Shown here: in pieces, positions 46,313 to 55,824 of the stretch
Layout of the letters: each line of letters starts with the position of its first letter
Numbering within the stretch: position 1 is the first letter of the stretch
Assembly: GCF_900636915.1 (NCBI RefSeq)
Contig: NZ_LR134327.1
Location: 1,612,001 to 1,676,000, forward strand
Reading direction: 5' to 3'
DNA length: 64,000 nt
Source: Aggregatibacter aphrophilus ATCC 33389
GTDB taxonomy: Bacteria > Pseudomonadota > Gammaproteobacteria > Enterobacterales > Pasteurellaceae
Notes under the pieces: generated by a model
Databases searched by the model: none
The model's input: only the letters and a program-made list of their open reading frames with translations
Told to the model about the DNA's origin: nothing
Program-made: the position numbers and the translations under genes

Positions 46313-48109
46313 ATGACTAAAAAAATTAAAATGACCGAACTGGTGCTTCGTGATGCCCACCAATCACTTTTCGCAACCCGCTTGCGTCTTGATGATATGC
46401 TGCCAATTGCCCATGAATTAGACGACATCGGCTATTGGTCACTGGAAGCTTGGGGCGGTGCGACCTTTGATAGTTGTATTCGTTTTTTGGGTGAAGATCC
46501 GTGGGTGCGTTTACGTGAGTTGAAAAAAGCCTGCCCGAAAACCCCGTTGCAAATGTTATTGCGCGGTCAAAACCTGCTAGGTTATCGCCATTATGCCGAT
46601 GACGTAGTGGAACGTTTCGTAGAACGTTGCGTAGCAAACGGCATGGACGTGTTCCGCGTGTTTGATGCGCTCAATGACCCGCGTAATATGAAAGCGGCGT
46701 TGCAAGCCGTGCGTAAATTCGGCGGTCATGCACAAGGGACATTAAGTTACACCACAAGCCCGGTACACACCATGCAAACCTGGCTCGATACCACCGAACA
46801 ACTCCTTGAAATCGGTATCGACAGCTTGGTCATCAAAGACATGTCAGGTATTTTGAACCCGATGGCAGCAGCAGAGTTAGTGCGCGAAATTAAAAAACGT
46901 TTCGACGTGGAATTGCATTTGCACTGCCACTCTACCACCGGTATGGCGGAAATGGCGCTATTAAAAGCCATTGAAGCGGGCGTGGACGGTGTGGATACAG
47001 CGATTTCTTCTATGTCCGGCACTTACAGCCACCCGGCAACCGAATCCATGGTAGCGACCTTACAAGGCACCGAATATGACACCGGTTTGGATATTCCGCG
47101 TTTGGAAAAAATCGCCGCCTATTTCCGTAATGTACGTAAAAAATATGCCAAATTTGAAGGTCAACTACGTGGCGTAGATAGCCGTATTTTAGTGGCACAA
47201 GTGCCGGGCGGTATGCTCACAAACTTGGAAAACCAACTAAAACAACAAAACGCCTCCGATAAATTAGACTTGGTATTGGACGAAATTCCACGTGTGCGCA
47301 AAGATTTGGGTTACATTCCATTAGTGACTCCGACATCACAAATCGTTGGTACTCAAGCGGTAATTAACGTGCTCACAGGCGAACGTTACAAAACCATCGC
47401 CAAAGAAACCGCCGGTATTTTAAAAGGTGAATACGGTAAAACACCTGCACCGGTAGATAGTGCGTTACAAGCTCACGTATTAGAAGGGGCTGCACCAGTA
47501 ACTGACCGTCCTGCCGATCACATTGCACCTGAAATGGCGAAAATTGAAGCTGAAGTTGCAGAACAAGCTAAAGCGAAAGGCGTGAAATTGGCAGACAACG
47601 CCGTAGATGGTGCTTTAATCGTGGCGCTCTTCCCTCAAATTGCATGGAAATTCTTAGAAAACCGCAACAACCCTGCCGCCTTTGAACCAGCCCCAACCGG
47701 CAATGAAAGTGCGGTGGAAAATAAACCAGTTTCTAAAGCTGCACCAACTGTTTCTGGCTCTGCTGTTTATACCGTGGAATTGGAAGGCAAAGCCTTTGTG
47801 GTGAAAGTAAGCGAAGGCGGCGATATTTCTCATGTGGCGACTACAGATCCTCAAGCTGCGCCGCAAGCCGCCCCGGCACCAGGGCCAACCAGTGGTGGCA
47901 CACCGGTGACTGCGCCGATGGCGGGTAATATTTGGAAAGTCGTCGCCACTGAAGGTCAAACCGTGGCTGCGGGCGATGTGTTGTTTATTTTGGAAGCCAT
48001 GAAAATGGAAACCGAAGTGAAAGCCGCACAGGCCGGCACCGTGCGTGGCATTTGCGTCAAAGCCGGTGACGCCGTAGCGGTGGGCGACACTGTGATGACC
48101 TTAGCGTAA
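46313..48109 (+). CDS. oadA: Oxaloacetate decarboxylase alpha subunit
   Basis: Cytoplasmic biotin enzyme (598 residues) that moves the carboxyl group of oxaloacetate onto biotin, giving pyruvate. The N-terminal carboxyltransferase barrel has [13 protein letters not shown] (about 12-24), the active-site lysine in [10 protein letters not shown] (about 171-180) and the metal histidines in HLHCHSTTG. An Ala/Pro-rich linker (about 440-525) leads to the biotinyl domain with the modified lysine in EAMKMETE (Lys564). Follows oadG by 15 bp. Confidence 0.95.
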   Translation: MTKKIKMTELVLRDAHQSLFATRLRLDDMLPIAHELDDIGYWSLEAWGGATFDSCIRFLGEDPWVRLRELKKACPKTPLQMLLRGQNLLGYRHYADDVVERFVERCVANGMDVFRVFDALNDPRNMKAALQAVRKFGGHAQGTLSYTTSPVHTMQTWLDTTEQLLEIGIDSLVIKDMSGILNPMAAAELVREIKKRFDVELHLHCHSTTGMAEMALLKAIEAGVDGVDTAISSMSGTYSHPATESMVATLQGTEYDTGLDIPRLEKIAAYFRNVRKKYAKFEGQLRGVDSRILVAQVPGGMLTNLENQLKQQNASDKLDLVLDEIPRVRKDLGYIPLVTPTSQIVGTQAVINVLTGERYKTIAKETAGILKGEYGKTPAPVDSALQAHVLEGAAPVTDRPADHIAPEMAKIEAEVAEQAKAKGVKLADNAVDGALIVALFPQIAWKFLENRNNPAAFEPAPTGNESAVENKPVSKAAPTVSGSAVYTVELEGKAFVVKVSEGGDISHVATTDPQAAPQAAPAPGPTSGGTPVTAPMAGNIWKVVATEGQTVAAGDVLFILEAMKMETEVKAAQAGTVRGICVKAGDAVAVGDTVMTLA

Positions 48110-48119
48110 GGAATGGCCT

Positions 48120-49424
48120 ATGGAGAGTATTATTGCGTTAATTAAAGGGATGGGCATATTCCATCTGCAATGGGGGCAAGCGGTGATGATCGCCGTGAGC
48201 CTGCTGTTGCTATGGCTTGCCATTTCGCGCAAATTTGAACCATTGTTGTTGCTACCAATCGGTTTCGGCGGATTATTGTCAAATATTCCCGAAGCCGGCC
48301 TTGCTATGACGGCTTTGGAGAATTTGCTTCATCTCGGTTCGCCTGAGCAAATTGCGGTGATTGCCGGGAAATTAGGCGTAGCCTCTGATCCGACACTTAT
48401 CAAAACCGCTCTTGCCACAGCGTCCGGTTCCACCGTGCATCAACTGGAAGCCTTGTCTATGGACATGGGCTATAGCGCAGGTATTTTGGCATTGTTCTAT
48501 AACGTCGCCATCGGCTACGGCATCGCCCCATTGGTCATTTTTATGGGTGTAGGTGCTATGACGGATTTTGGCCCGTTATTGGCAAATCCGAAAACCTTGT
48601 TGCTCGGTGCTGCCGCGCAATTTGGTATTTTCGCTACGGTGCTCGGCGCATTAACATTGAATTATTTCGGTATTATCGAATTTACGCTACCACAAGCCGC
48701 TTCCATCGGTATTATCGGTGGTGCGGATGGTCCGACGGCGATTTACCTCACCAGTAAACTTGCGCCTGAATTGCTCGGTGCGATTGCCGTTGCAGCCTAT
48801 TCCTACATGGCATTAGTGCCGTTAATTCAGCCACCGATCATGAAAGCCTTAACCACAGAAGAAGAACGCAAAATTCGTATGACGCAATTGCGCCATGTGA
48901 GCAATCGGGAAAAAATCTTATTCCCTGTTATTTTGCTCTTACTTGTCGGCTTACTCTTACCGGATGCCGCACCATTGCTCGGGATGTTCTGTTTCGGTAA
49001 TCTCATGCGCGTCAGTGGCGTAGTAGAACGTTTAAGCGACACTACACAAAACGCCTTGATTAACATTGTGACCATCGTGCTTGGCTTGTCTGTAGGCTCC
49101 AAACTGATTGCCGATAAATTCTTGCAACCGCAAACTCTGGGAATTTTAATTCTTGGCGTGATTGCTTTCGGAATCGGTACCGGCAGCGGCGTATTAATGG
49201 CGAAATTGATGAACAAGTTCAGTAAGAACAAAATCAATCCGCTCATTGGTTCTGCCGGAGTGTCTGCCGTGCCAATGGCGGCGCGCGTATCCAATAAAGT
49301 CGGTTTGGAAGCGGATCACCAAAACTTCCTGCTCATGCACGCCATGGGGCCGAACGTGGCCGGCGTTATCGGCTCGGCAATTGCTGCAGGTGTCATGTTA
49401 AAATATGTCGGTACGTTGATGTAA
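48120..49424 (+). CDS. oadB: Oxaloacetate decarboxylase beta subunit (sodium pump)
   Basis: Integral membrane subunit (434 residues) coupling decarboxylation of carboxybiotin to export of two sodium ions. About eleven hydrophobic segments. Conserved functional regions are [21 protein letters not shown] residues near the N-terminus ([20 protein letters not shown]), [15 protein letters not shown] with the sodium-binding aspartate (about 141-155), [16 protein letters not shown] (about 199-214) and [12 protein letters not shown] near the end. Follows oadA by 10 bp. Confidence 0.95.
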   Translation: MESIIALIKGMGIFHLQWGQAVMIAVSLLLLWLAISRKFEPLLLLPIGFGGLLSNIPEAGLAMTALENLLHLGSPEQIAVIAGKLGVASDPTLIKTALATASGSTVHQLEALSMDMGYSAGILALFYNVAIGYGIAPLVIFMGVGAMTDFGPLLANPKTLLLGAAAQFGIFATVLGALTLNYFGIIEFTLPQAASIGIIGGADGPTAIYLTSKLAPELLGAIAVAAYSYMALVPLIQPPIMKALTTEEERKIRMTQLRHVSNREKILFPVILLLLVGLLLPDAAPLLGMFCFGNLMRVSGVVERLSDTTQNALINIVTIVLGLSVGSKLIADKFLQPQTLGILILGVIAFGIGTGSGVLMAKLMNKFSKNKINPLIGSAGVSAVPMAARVSNKVGLEADHQNFLLMHAMGPNVAGVIGSAIAAGVMLKYVGTLM

Positions 49425-49472
49425 CGTTAAAAAATGTTGCGAAAACCCACCGCACTTTTTAAATCAAATCAT

Positions 49473-49497
49473 GGCGCAAGCGTATTTCGCTTGTGCC
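49473..49497 (+). terminator. Family-2 palindrome acting as oadGAB terminator
   Basis: GGCGCAAGCG and CGCTTGTGCC pair around TATTT and are followed by six T residues, 48 bp after the oadB stop. Nearly identical to 45745-45769. Confidence 0.75.
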
Positions 49498-49604
49498 TTT
49501 TTTATTTGCTAAGCATGCTGAATATCGGCACAAGTGTGCTGATGCTTTCGTCATAGTTTAATTTCCCAACGAGTGCCTTTTTATTTCAGTTAACATCCAT
49601 CTCA

Positions 49605-49722
49605 AAAAACAACCGCACTTTGATCGGCTCTCCTCTTGCAAATTTCTTGATAAAAGTTCTATATTTTTTTTGTACTAGTGTAGTAGTATATTTCACATTC
49701 ATGCAAAAGTGCGGTTGTTTTT
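49605..49722. repeat. Long-spaced inverted uptake-signal pair around the ydfG promoter
   Basis: The arms at 49605-49621 and 49706-49722 are exact reverse complements over 17 bases (AAAGTGCGGTTGTTTTT). The 84 bases between contain the TrpR operator and the presumed ydfG promoter. Confidence 0.8.
49671..49690. promoter_or_regulatory. TrpR operator of ydfG-trpBA
   Basis: TGTACTAGTGTAGTAGTATA shares the ACTAGT and TAGT elements and spacing of the TrpR consensus and of the trpE operator at 32518-32537. TTGATA at 49647-49652 may be the -35; the -10 is not clear. The site lies 83 bp before the ydfG start. Confidence 0.75.
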
Positions 49723-49772
49723 CTAACTGAATTTCACAACGCACGGATTTAATAGAATAAGGAGAGATAATA

Positions 49773-50525
49773 ATGACAAGAATTGCATTGGTTACCGGAG
49801 CGACAGCCGGGTTTGGCAACGCTATTTGTCGTACCTTATTAAACGCCGGTTATTTGGTCATCGGTACCGGAAGAAGACACGAACGCTTAGCACAACTGAA
49901 ACAGGAATACGGCCAGCATTTCCTTCCCCTCGCTTTTGACATTTCTGATCGTAACGCCACAGAAGCAGCCCTGAAATCGCTTCCTCCAGAATGGCAAGCC
50001 ATCGATTTATTAGTGAATAATGCAGGGCTTGCTCTTGGAATGGAATCTGCCGACAAAGTAAACTTAGACGATTGGGAAAAAATGATTAACACCAACGTGA
50101 AAGGCTTAGTGACCATGACACGTTTAGTATTGCCGCAAATGGTAGCGCGTAACCAAGGCCACATCATCAATTTAGGCTCTATCGCAGGAAGTTATGCTTA
50201 TCCCGGCGGCAACGTTTATGGCGGCACTAAAGCTTTTGTTAAACAATTCAGTTTAAACCTACGCGCTGATTTGGCCGGTACCAATATTCGTGTTTCGAAT
50301 GTAGAACCTGGGCTTTGCGGCGGTACAGAATTTTCCAATGTGCGCTTTAAAGGCGATGACGCCCGTGCAGATAAGTTGTATGAAAACGTGCAATATGTGA
50401 CGCCACAAGACATCGCTAATATTGTGTTGTGGCTCAACCAACAGCCGGAACACGTTAACATTAACCGCATTGAAGTGATGCCAACGGCACAAACTTTCGC
50501 ACCACTAAATGTTGCAAGAAATTAA
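49773..50525 (+). CDS. ydfG: Short-chain dehydrogenase (YdfG-like, serine/3-hydroxy acid dehydrogenase)
   Basis: NADP-dependent SDR of 250 residues. The cofactor loop is VTGATAGFGNAIC (about 7-19), the structural motif NNAGLALG lies near 86-93, the catalytic serine is in LGSIAGSYAYPGG and Tyr-x-x-x-Lys is YGGTKAF (about 149-155). E. coli YdfG oxidises L-allo-threonine, serine and 3-hydroxy acids. Here it leads the trpBA unit behind a TrpR box, 21 bp before trpB, the arrangement I recall for HI1430-1432, so it may serve serine or indole-related metabolism (inference). Confidence 0.9.
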   Translation: MTRIALVTGATAGFGNAICRTLLNAGYLVIGTGRRHERLAQLKQEYGQHFLPLAFDISDRNATEAALKSLPPEWQAIDLLVNNAGLALGMESADKVNLDDWEKMINTNVKGLVTMTRLVLPQMVARNQGHIINLGSIAGSYAYPGGNVYGGTKAFVKQFSLNLRADLAGTNIRVSNVEPGLCGGTEFSNVRFKGDDARADKLYENVQYVTPQDIANIVLWLNQQPEHVNINRIEVMPTAQTFAPLNVARN

Positions 50526-50546
50526 TAGATAAATAAAGGAAACAGA

Positions 50547-51746
50547 ATGTCAGAGACAATTTTAAACCCTTATTTCGGTGAGTTTGGCGGTATGTATGTG
50601 CCGGAGATTCTCGTACCGGTGCTACAAGAATTAGAAAAAGCGTTTGTTGAAGCTAAAGATGATCCGGAATTCCAACGTGAATTTCAGGATTTATTGAAAA
50701 ATTATGCCGGCAGACCGACCGCACTTACCCTTTGCCGTAATTTAACCAAAGGCACAAAAGCGAAAATTTATTTAAAACGTGAAGATTTGCTTCACGGTGG
50801 CGCCCATAAAACCAACCAAGTATTAGGTCAAATTCTGCTTGCTAAACGCATGGGAAAAACGCGTATTATTGCAGAAACCGGTGCCGGTCAACACGGTGTG
50901 GCGACAGCCCTTGCCTGTGCGATGTTGGGGATGCCTTGTCGTATTTATATGGGCGCGAAAGACGTAGAACGTCAATCTCCAAACGTATTCCGTATGCGTT
51001 TAATGGGCGCTGAAGTGGTTCCGGTACAAAAAGGCTCTTGTTCCTTAAAAGATGCCTGCTGTGAAGCTATGCGTGATTGGTCGGCAAATTATGAAAACAC
51101 TCATTATCTGCTAGGTACGGCGGCAGGCCCTCACCCATTCCCAACCATTGTGCGTGAATTCCAAAAAATGATTGGCGAAGAAACCAAACGTCAAATTTTA
51201 GAAAAAGAAGGTCGTTTACCGGATGCCGTGATTGCTGCGGTAGGTGGCGGCTCAAACGCTATCGGTATGTTTACGGATTTCATTGATGAACCGAATGTGC
51301 GTCTAATTGGCGTAGAACCTGGCGGTCACGGCATTGAAAGCGGTGAACACGGCGCGCCGTTAGGCCATGCGAAAGTGGGGATTTATTTCGGCATGAAATC
51401 GCCGTTAATGCAAACGGAAGACGGCCAAGTGGAAGAATCCTACTCGATTTCTGCGGGATTGGACTTCCCTTCTGTCGGCCCGCAACACGCCTATTTGCAA
51501 AGCATTGGGCGCGCGGAATACCCAAGCATTACCGATAACGAAGCCCTAAATGCGTTCCAAGCACTGGCAAAACATGAAGGCATTATTCCTGCATTAGAAA
51601 GCTCTCACGCGTTGGCGCAGGCGTTAAAAATGATTCATCAGGAGCCGAATAAAGAACAAATTTTGGTGGTGAATTTATCCGGTCGTGGCGATAAAGACAT
51701 TTTCACCGTAGATAAAATTTTAAACGAAAAAGGAATGCAATTATGA
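50547..51746 (+). CDS. trpB: Tryptophan synthase beta chain
   Basis: PLP enzyme of 399 residues joining indole and serine. [14 protein letters not shown] (about 11-24), the PLP lysine in [12 protein letters not shown] (about 86-97), [12 protein letters not shown] (about 111-122) and the phosphate-binding [10 protein letters not shown] (about 234-243) are all present. Overlaps trpA by 4 bp (ATGA), which fits the 1:1 complex. Confidence 0.98.
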   Translation: MSETILNPYFGEFGGMYVPEILVPVLQELEKAFVEAKDDPEFQREFQDLLKNYAGRPTALTLCRNLTKGTKAKIYLKREDLLHGGAHKTNQVLGQILLAKRMGKTRIIAETGAGQHGVATALACAMLGMPCRIYMGAKDVERQSPNVFRMRLMGAEVVPVQKGSCSLKDACCEAMRDWSANYENTHYLLGTAAGPHPFPTIVREFQKMIGEETKRQILEKEGRLPDAVIAAVGGGSNAIGMFTDFIDEPNVRLIGVEPGGHGIESGEHGAPLGHAKVGIYFGMKSPLMQTEDGQVEESYSISAGLDFPSVGPQHAYLQSIGRAEYPSITDNEALNAFQALAKHEGIIPALESSHALAQALKMIHQEPNKEQILVVNLSGRGDKDIFTVDKILNEKGMQL

Positions 51747-52549
51747 GCCGTTTTGAAACCACATTTGCCCAATTAAGCGCGAAAAATGAAGGCGCATTCG
51801 TTCCTTTCGTTACCTTATGCGACCCGACCTTTGATCGTTCTTTTGAAATTATTTGTACCCTCGTCGATAACGGCGCGGACGCATTGGAATTGGGCTTTCC
51901 GTTTTCTGATCCGTTATTAGACGGTCCTGTTATTCAGGCAGCCAATAATCGTGCGCTCAATGCGGGCCATAGCACGGAAGACAGCTTTAAATTGCTTGCC
52001 AAAGTGCGGTCAAAATACCCGGAGATTCCAATTAGTCTGTTGCTTTGCGCTAATTTAATTTTTGCCAAAGGCTTGGATAATTTTTATCAACGTTGTGCGG
52101 AGGTCGGTGTGGATGCCGTTTTAGTGGCGGACATTCCATTATTGGCAAAAGAAGACTATGTCCAAGCAGCCAAAAAACACGGTGTTCAACCTGTCTTTAT
52201 TTGCCCGCCGAATGCGGATGCCAAAACGGTGCAAGGTGTGGCTGAAAATAGCGAGGGCTATACTTATTTGGTTTCTCGTGCGGGCGTTACCAGCGCAGAA
52301 AATCAAAGTCATGCGACTAACTTAGATACCCTTGTAGAGCAACTCAAAGCTCACCATGCCCCGCCTATCCTACAAGGTTTCGGCATTGCCCAACCGTTGC
52401 AAGTAAAAGAAGCGCTTCAACTCGGTGCAGCCGGCGCGATTTCCGGTTCGGCGACAGTAAAAATTATTGAGCGAAACTTAGATAATCATGCTCAGTGTCT
52501 GAGCGAACTTGGCGAGTTTGTTCGCAATATGAAAGCGGCAACAAAATAA
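51743..52549 (+). CDS. trpA: Tryptophan synthase alpha chain
   Basis: Cleaves indole-3-glycerol phosphate to indole, which is channelled to TrpB. The 268-residue barrel carries the catalytic glutamate in [15 protein letters not shown] (about 48-62) with the catalytic aspartate in the same motif. [26 protein letters not shown] and the phosphate-binding QGFGIAQP follow. A uptake signal lies in codons near 52000. Last gene of ydfG-trpBA. Confidence 0.98.
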   Translation: MSRFETTFAQLSAKNEGAFVPFVTLCDPTFDRSFEIICTLVDNGADALELGFPFSDPLLDGPVIQAANNRALNAGHSTEDSFKLLAKVRSKYPEIPISLLLCANLIFAKGLDNFYQRCAEVGVDAVLVADIPLLAKEDYVQAAKKHGVQPVFICPPNADAKTVQGVAENSEGYTYLVSRAGVTSAENQSHATNLDTLVEQLKAHHAPPILQGFGIAQPLQVKEALQLGAAGAISGSATVKIIERNLDNHAQCLSELGEFVRNMKAATK

Positions 52550-52714
52550 CGTAAAAAGTCACCGTACTTTTCCTTTCCCTTACCAAAGGCTGATGTCAAT
52601 TCAGCCTTTTTCTTTACAATTTATTAACTCATTGAGCTTATTCATAAAACAAGTGCGGTTCAATTTTTTCACCTTTTTTGATCGTGAGAATTCTATTTTT
52701 AGATGTTATTATAA

Positions 52715-52743
52715 ATAGGATTTATTATCATTATCGATAACAT
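52715..52743. promoter_or_regulatory. Fur-like AT-rich palindromic region upstream of nrdA
   Basis: TTATTATCATTATCGATAAC holds repeated ATTATC/GATAAT hexamers; the best 19-base window (52717-52735) matches the Fur consensus at 13 positions. It ends about 22 bp before the nrdA start. Iron control is possible but not established. Confidence 0.4.
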
Positions 52744-52764
52744 TATAAAAATTAAGGGATTTTT

Positions 52765-54453
52765 ATGAACGAAACTCAGGTTATTTTGCCAATCACCGAT
52801 CCTAACCGACCGGATTTTGCTTGGCTTAATGAAGACAGCAAACTGTTTTTGCAGCGTGGTTATCTATTGGAAGGCACTTCTGCTCTAGAGCGTATTCGCT
52901 TTATTGCCGAGTATGCCGAACAAAAATTGGGCATTGAAGGTTATGCAGAAAAATTTTATCACTACATGGCGCGCGGCTATTACTCGCTTTCTTCACCAAT
53001 TTGGTCGAATTTCGGTTTGGATCGCGGGCTAAGTATTAGCTGCTTCGGTTCTTACATCGGCGATTCTATTAATGCCATTATGTCTACCGTGGCAGAAATC
53101 GGCGTGATGAGTAAGCTCGGCGGGGGCACATCAGGCTATTTTGGTGACATTCGTCCGCGCGGCTCCAACATTACCAATAACGGTAAATCCAATGGTTCCT
53201 TTGCTTTCACCAAACTGTTTGAGGCGACCATCGACACCATCAGCCAAGGCACCAGCCGTAAAGGCATGTTCGCCGGTTATATCGATATCGATCATGGTGA
53301 TATTGAAGAATGGTTAGATATTCACACCGAGGGCAACCCGATCCAACTCATGTATTACGGCGTCTGTGTCAGTCATGAATGGTTGGAAAGCATGAAAGCC
53401 GGCGATCCGTACAAACGCCAAATTTGGGCAAAATTGTTACAACGTAAGACAGAAACGGGCATTCCATATATTTTCTTTAAAGACAACGCCAATGCGGGAC
53501 GCCCGGACGTGTATAAAGATCGCAATATGATGATTCACGCATCTAATTTATGTAGCGAAATCGCTCTGCCATCCAGCGAAGATGAAAGTTTCGTGTGCTG
53601 TTTGTCTTCCATGAATCTACTCTATTTTGACGAATGGAAAGACACCGATGCACCGGAAGTGCTGACTTATTTCTTGGACATAGTCATGAGTGAATTTATC
53701 GCGCAAAGCGCCAATATTCAATTTATGGACAGAGCCAATAAATTCGCCCGTCGTCACCGCGCTTTGGGCTTGGGGGTGTTGGGTTGGCATAGTTATTTGC
53801 AATCAAAAAACATGGCTTTTGACAGTTTTGAAGCCATGCAGCACAACAATATGATTTTTAAATTGTTACAAGAAAAAACCTTAAAAGCCTCTAAGGAACT
53901 GGCGCAGCGTTTCGGTGAGCCCGAAATTCTGAAAGGTTACGGACGCCGCAACACCACACTTATGAGCGTGGCACCGACAAAATCCAGTAGCTTTATTTTA
54001 GGCAGCGTTTCGCCATCCATTGAGCCATTTAAATCCAATTATTACGTGAAAGATTTGTCCAAAATTAAAGTGGTTTATAAAAATCCCTTCTTGGAAGCCT
54101 TGCTTAAACGTAAAGGGCTGGATCGCGATGACATTTGGGAAAGTATTTTGCTTAACGATGGCTCGGTGCAACATTTAACGGAATTAACGGAAAATGAGAA
54201 AGAAGTCTTCAAAACTTTCTCGGAAATCAGCCAGCTTTCCGTGATTCAACAAGCTGCGCAACGTCAGAAATATATCGACCAAGGGCAAAGCGTGAATATT
54301 ATGGTGCATCCCGCAACGCCGGCAAAAGACCTAAATCAGCTTTACCTCACTGCTGAAGAACTGGGTTTAAAATCCATTTATTATCAATACAGCATGAGTG
54401 CGGCGCAAGTGTTCAATCGAAACCTATTGAATTGCAGTAGCTGTGAAGGTTAA
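52765..54453 (+). CDS. Class I ribonucleotide reductase alpha subunit, compact form without ATP-cone
   Basis: Reduces ribonucleotides to deoxyribonucleotides with the beta subunit encoded next. All catalytic residues are visible: Cys93 in ISCFGS, the NLCSE triad (Asn261, Cys263, Glu265), Cys278/279 in FVCCLSS, the radical-path Tyr539-Tyr540 and the C-terminal CSSC (Cys557, Cys560). At 562 residues it is about 200 shorter than E. coli NrdA; the missing part is the N-terminal ATP-cone, since the core starts at about residue 15. Overall activity control by ATP/dATP at that site is therefore not expected. Called nrdA or nrdE depending on scheme. Confidence 0.93.
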   Translation: MNETQVILPITDPNRPDFAWLNEDSKLFLQRGYLLEGTSALERIRFIAEYAEQKLGIEGYAEKFYHYMARGYYSLSSPIWSNFGLDRGLSISCFGSYIGDSINAIMSTVAEIGVMSKLGGGTSGYFGDIRPRGSNITNNGKSNGSFAFTKLFEATIDTISQGTSRKGMFAGYIDIDHGDIEEWLDIHTEGNPIQLMYYGVCVSHEWLESMKAGDPYKRQIWAKLLQRKTETGIPYIFFKDNANAGRPDVYKDRNMMIHASNLCSEIALPSSEDESFVCCLSSMNLLYFDEWKDTDAPEVLTYFLDIVMSEFIAQSANIQFMDRANKFARRHRALGLGVLGWHSYLQSKNMAFDSFEAMQHNNMIFKLLQEKTLKASKELAQRFGEPEILKGYGRRNTTLMSVAPTKSSSFILGSVSPSIEPFKSNYYVKDLSKIKVVYKNPFLEALLKRKGLDRDDIWESILLNDGSVQHLTELTENEKEVFKTFSEISQLSVIQQAAQRQKYIDQGQSVNIMVHPATPAKDLNQLYLTAEELGLKSIYYQYSMSAAQVFNRNLLNCSSCEG

Positions 54454-54499
54454 AAAACGCTGAAAAATTTCACCGCACTTTTCATCCTATTAAAACAAC

Positions 54500-54525
54500 G
54501 ATGGCGCGACTTTCTGGTTCGTGCC
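54500..54525 (+). repeat. Diverged palindrome between nrd genes
   Basis: GATGGCGCGACTTTCTGGTT followed by CGTGCC has imperfect GGCGCGA/TCGTGCC arms. It resembles families 1 and 2 without clearly belonging to either, and lies between the alpha and beta subunit genes. Confidence 0.4.
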
Positions 54526-54587
54526 AAATTTTATAAAACAGATTGGTAGCCTGCCGTTAATAATATATAAATCACGAGGATTACAAA

Positions 54588-55577
54588 ATGAATGCCACCC
54601 AAAAACGCAGCTTGTTTATTCCACGCTTTGAAATTAAACCTTACGAATATCCGGAACTTTTAGAATTTAAAGACGCCATTCGCCACTCTTATTGGTTACA
54701 CACGGAATTTAATTTCACCGGAGATATTCAGGATTTCCGTACACATATCAGCGATGTGGAACGCGCCGTTATCACCAAAACCATGTTGGCGATTTCACAA
54801 ATTGAAGTGAGCGTCAAACGTTTCTGGGGCAATTTATATAACTACTTCCCAAAGCCGGAAATTGAAGATGTGGGCGGCAGTTTTCTTGAATCAGAAATTC
54901 GTCATAAAGACGCTTACTCGTTCTTGTTAGAAAAATTAGGTCTTAATGAAATGTTCCTTAATGTGCGCCAATACAAAGCTATCATGGCGCGTATTGAATA
55001 TATGGAAGCCTTTATGCGTAGAAAAGACGTTAGCCAACAAGACTTCGTTTTGTCGTTAATCATGTTCTCCCTATTTGTGGAACACATTTCATTATTCAGC
55101 CAATTTGTCATCATGATGAGTTTCAATAAACATAAAAATCTATTCAAAGGCATTTCCAACGCCGTAGAGGCTACCTCTAAAGAAGAGGAAATCCACGGTC
55201 GTTTCGGTATTACCCTTTATGGCATCTTGCGTGAAGAGCAACCTGAATTATTCACCGATGCTTTCTTCACCGAGCTCAAAGAACTTGCCGACCAAGCTTT
55301 TATGGCCGAAAAAGAAATTTTGAACTGGATTTTTGAAGACGGTGAATTGGATTTTCTAAGCAAAGCCACCGTGAAAAATTATATTGCTAACCGATATAAC
55401 AATTCTTTACAGGCGTTAGGGTTGGAACCGGCTTACAACATTAATCCGGAACAATTAAAAGAAACGGAATGGTTTGATATCGAAATTCTGTCTACCAAAG
55501 AAACCGACTTTTTCAATAAACGCTCCACCGATTACAGCAAAAAAATGAAACAAATCACAGCGGAGGATTTGTTCTAA
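54588..55577 (+). CDS. Class I ribonucleotide reductase beta subunit
   Basis: Radical-generating di-metal subunit of 329 residues. Ligands are visible as Glu73 (QIEVSVK), Glu103 and His106 (ESEIRH), Glu165 (FVEHI), and Glu200 and His203 (EEIH). The radical tyrosine is Tyr110, seven residues after Glu103 as in E. coli NrdB. The first ligand is Glu rather than Asp. The C-terminus ITAEDLF should dock on the alpha subunit. No N-terminal ATP-cone. Follows the alpha gene by 134 bp, which contains an uptake signal and a palindrome. Confidence 0.92.
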   Translation: MNATQKRSLFIPRFEIKPYEYPELLEFKDAIRHSYWLHTEFNFTGDIQDFRTHISDVERAVITKTMLAISQIEVSVKRFWGNLYNYFPKPEIEDVGGSFLESEIRHKDAYSFLLEKLGLNEMFLNVRQYKAIMARIEYMEAFMRRKDVSQQDFVLSLIMFSLFVEHISLFSQFVIMMSFNKHKNLFKGISNAVEATSKEEEIHGRFGITLYGILREEQPELFTDAFFTELKELADQAFMAEKEILNWIFEDGELDFLSKATVKNYIANRYNNSLQALGLEPAYNINPEQLKETEWFDIEILSTKETDFFNKRSTDYSKKMKQITAEDLF

Positions 55578-55585
55578 AGTAAACG

Positions 55586-55630
55586 AAAAGTGCGGTCAAA
55601 AAAATAAATGAATTTTTAACCGCACTTTTT
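55586..55630. terminator. Inverted uptake-signal pair after the beta subunit gene
   Basis: AAAAGTGCGGT (55586-55596) and ACCGCACTTTT (55619-55629) pair across 22 bases and are followed by T, 8 bp after the stop. Confidence 0.7.
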
Positions 55631-55824
55631 GCTTCATACCATTCTATTGAATATGTGCAATAACAAATCTCTTTTCCTTTTTGCAAGGTGTTTTTTCTAA
55701 AATGTGATCTCGATCTAATTTTATTTTCAGCGTATAATACCGCCCAGTTTTTTATGGGTAATTGATGAAAAATTGCTCGTTAATAGAAAGTTTCTACAAT
55801 ACAACCATTTACGGAGAATTTTTA

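Larger units (their letters stand above)
49425..49772. other. Intergenic region oadB-ydfG
   Basis: 348 bp holding a uptake signal (near 49449-49460), a family-2 terminator-like palindrome (49473-49497), an inverted uptake-signal pair (49605-49722) and, between its arms, a TrpR operator (49671-49690). No gene is seen. Confidence 0.7.
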
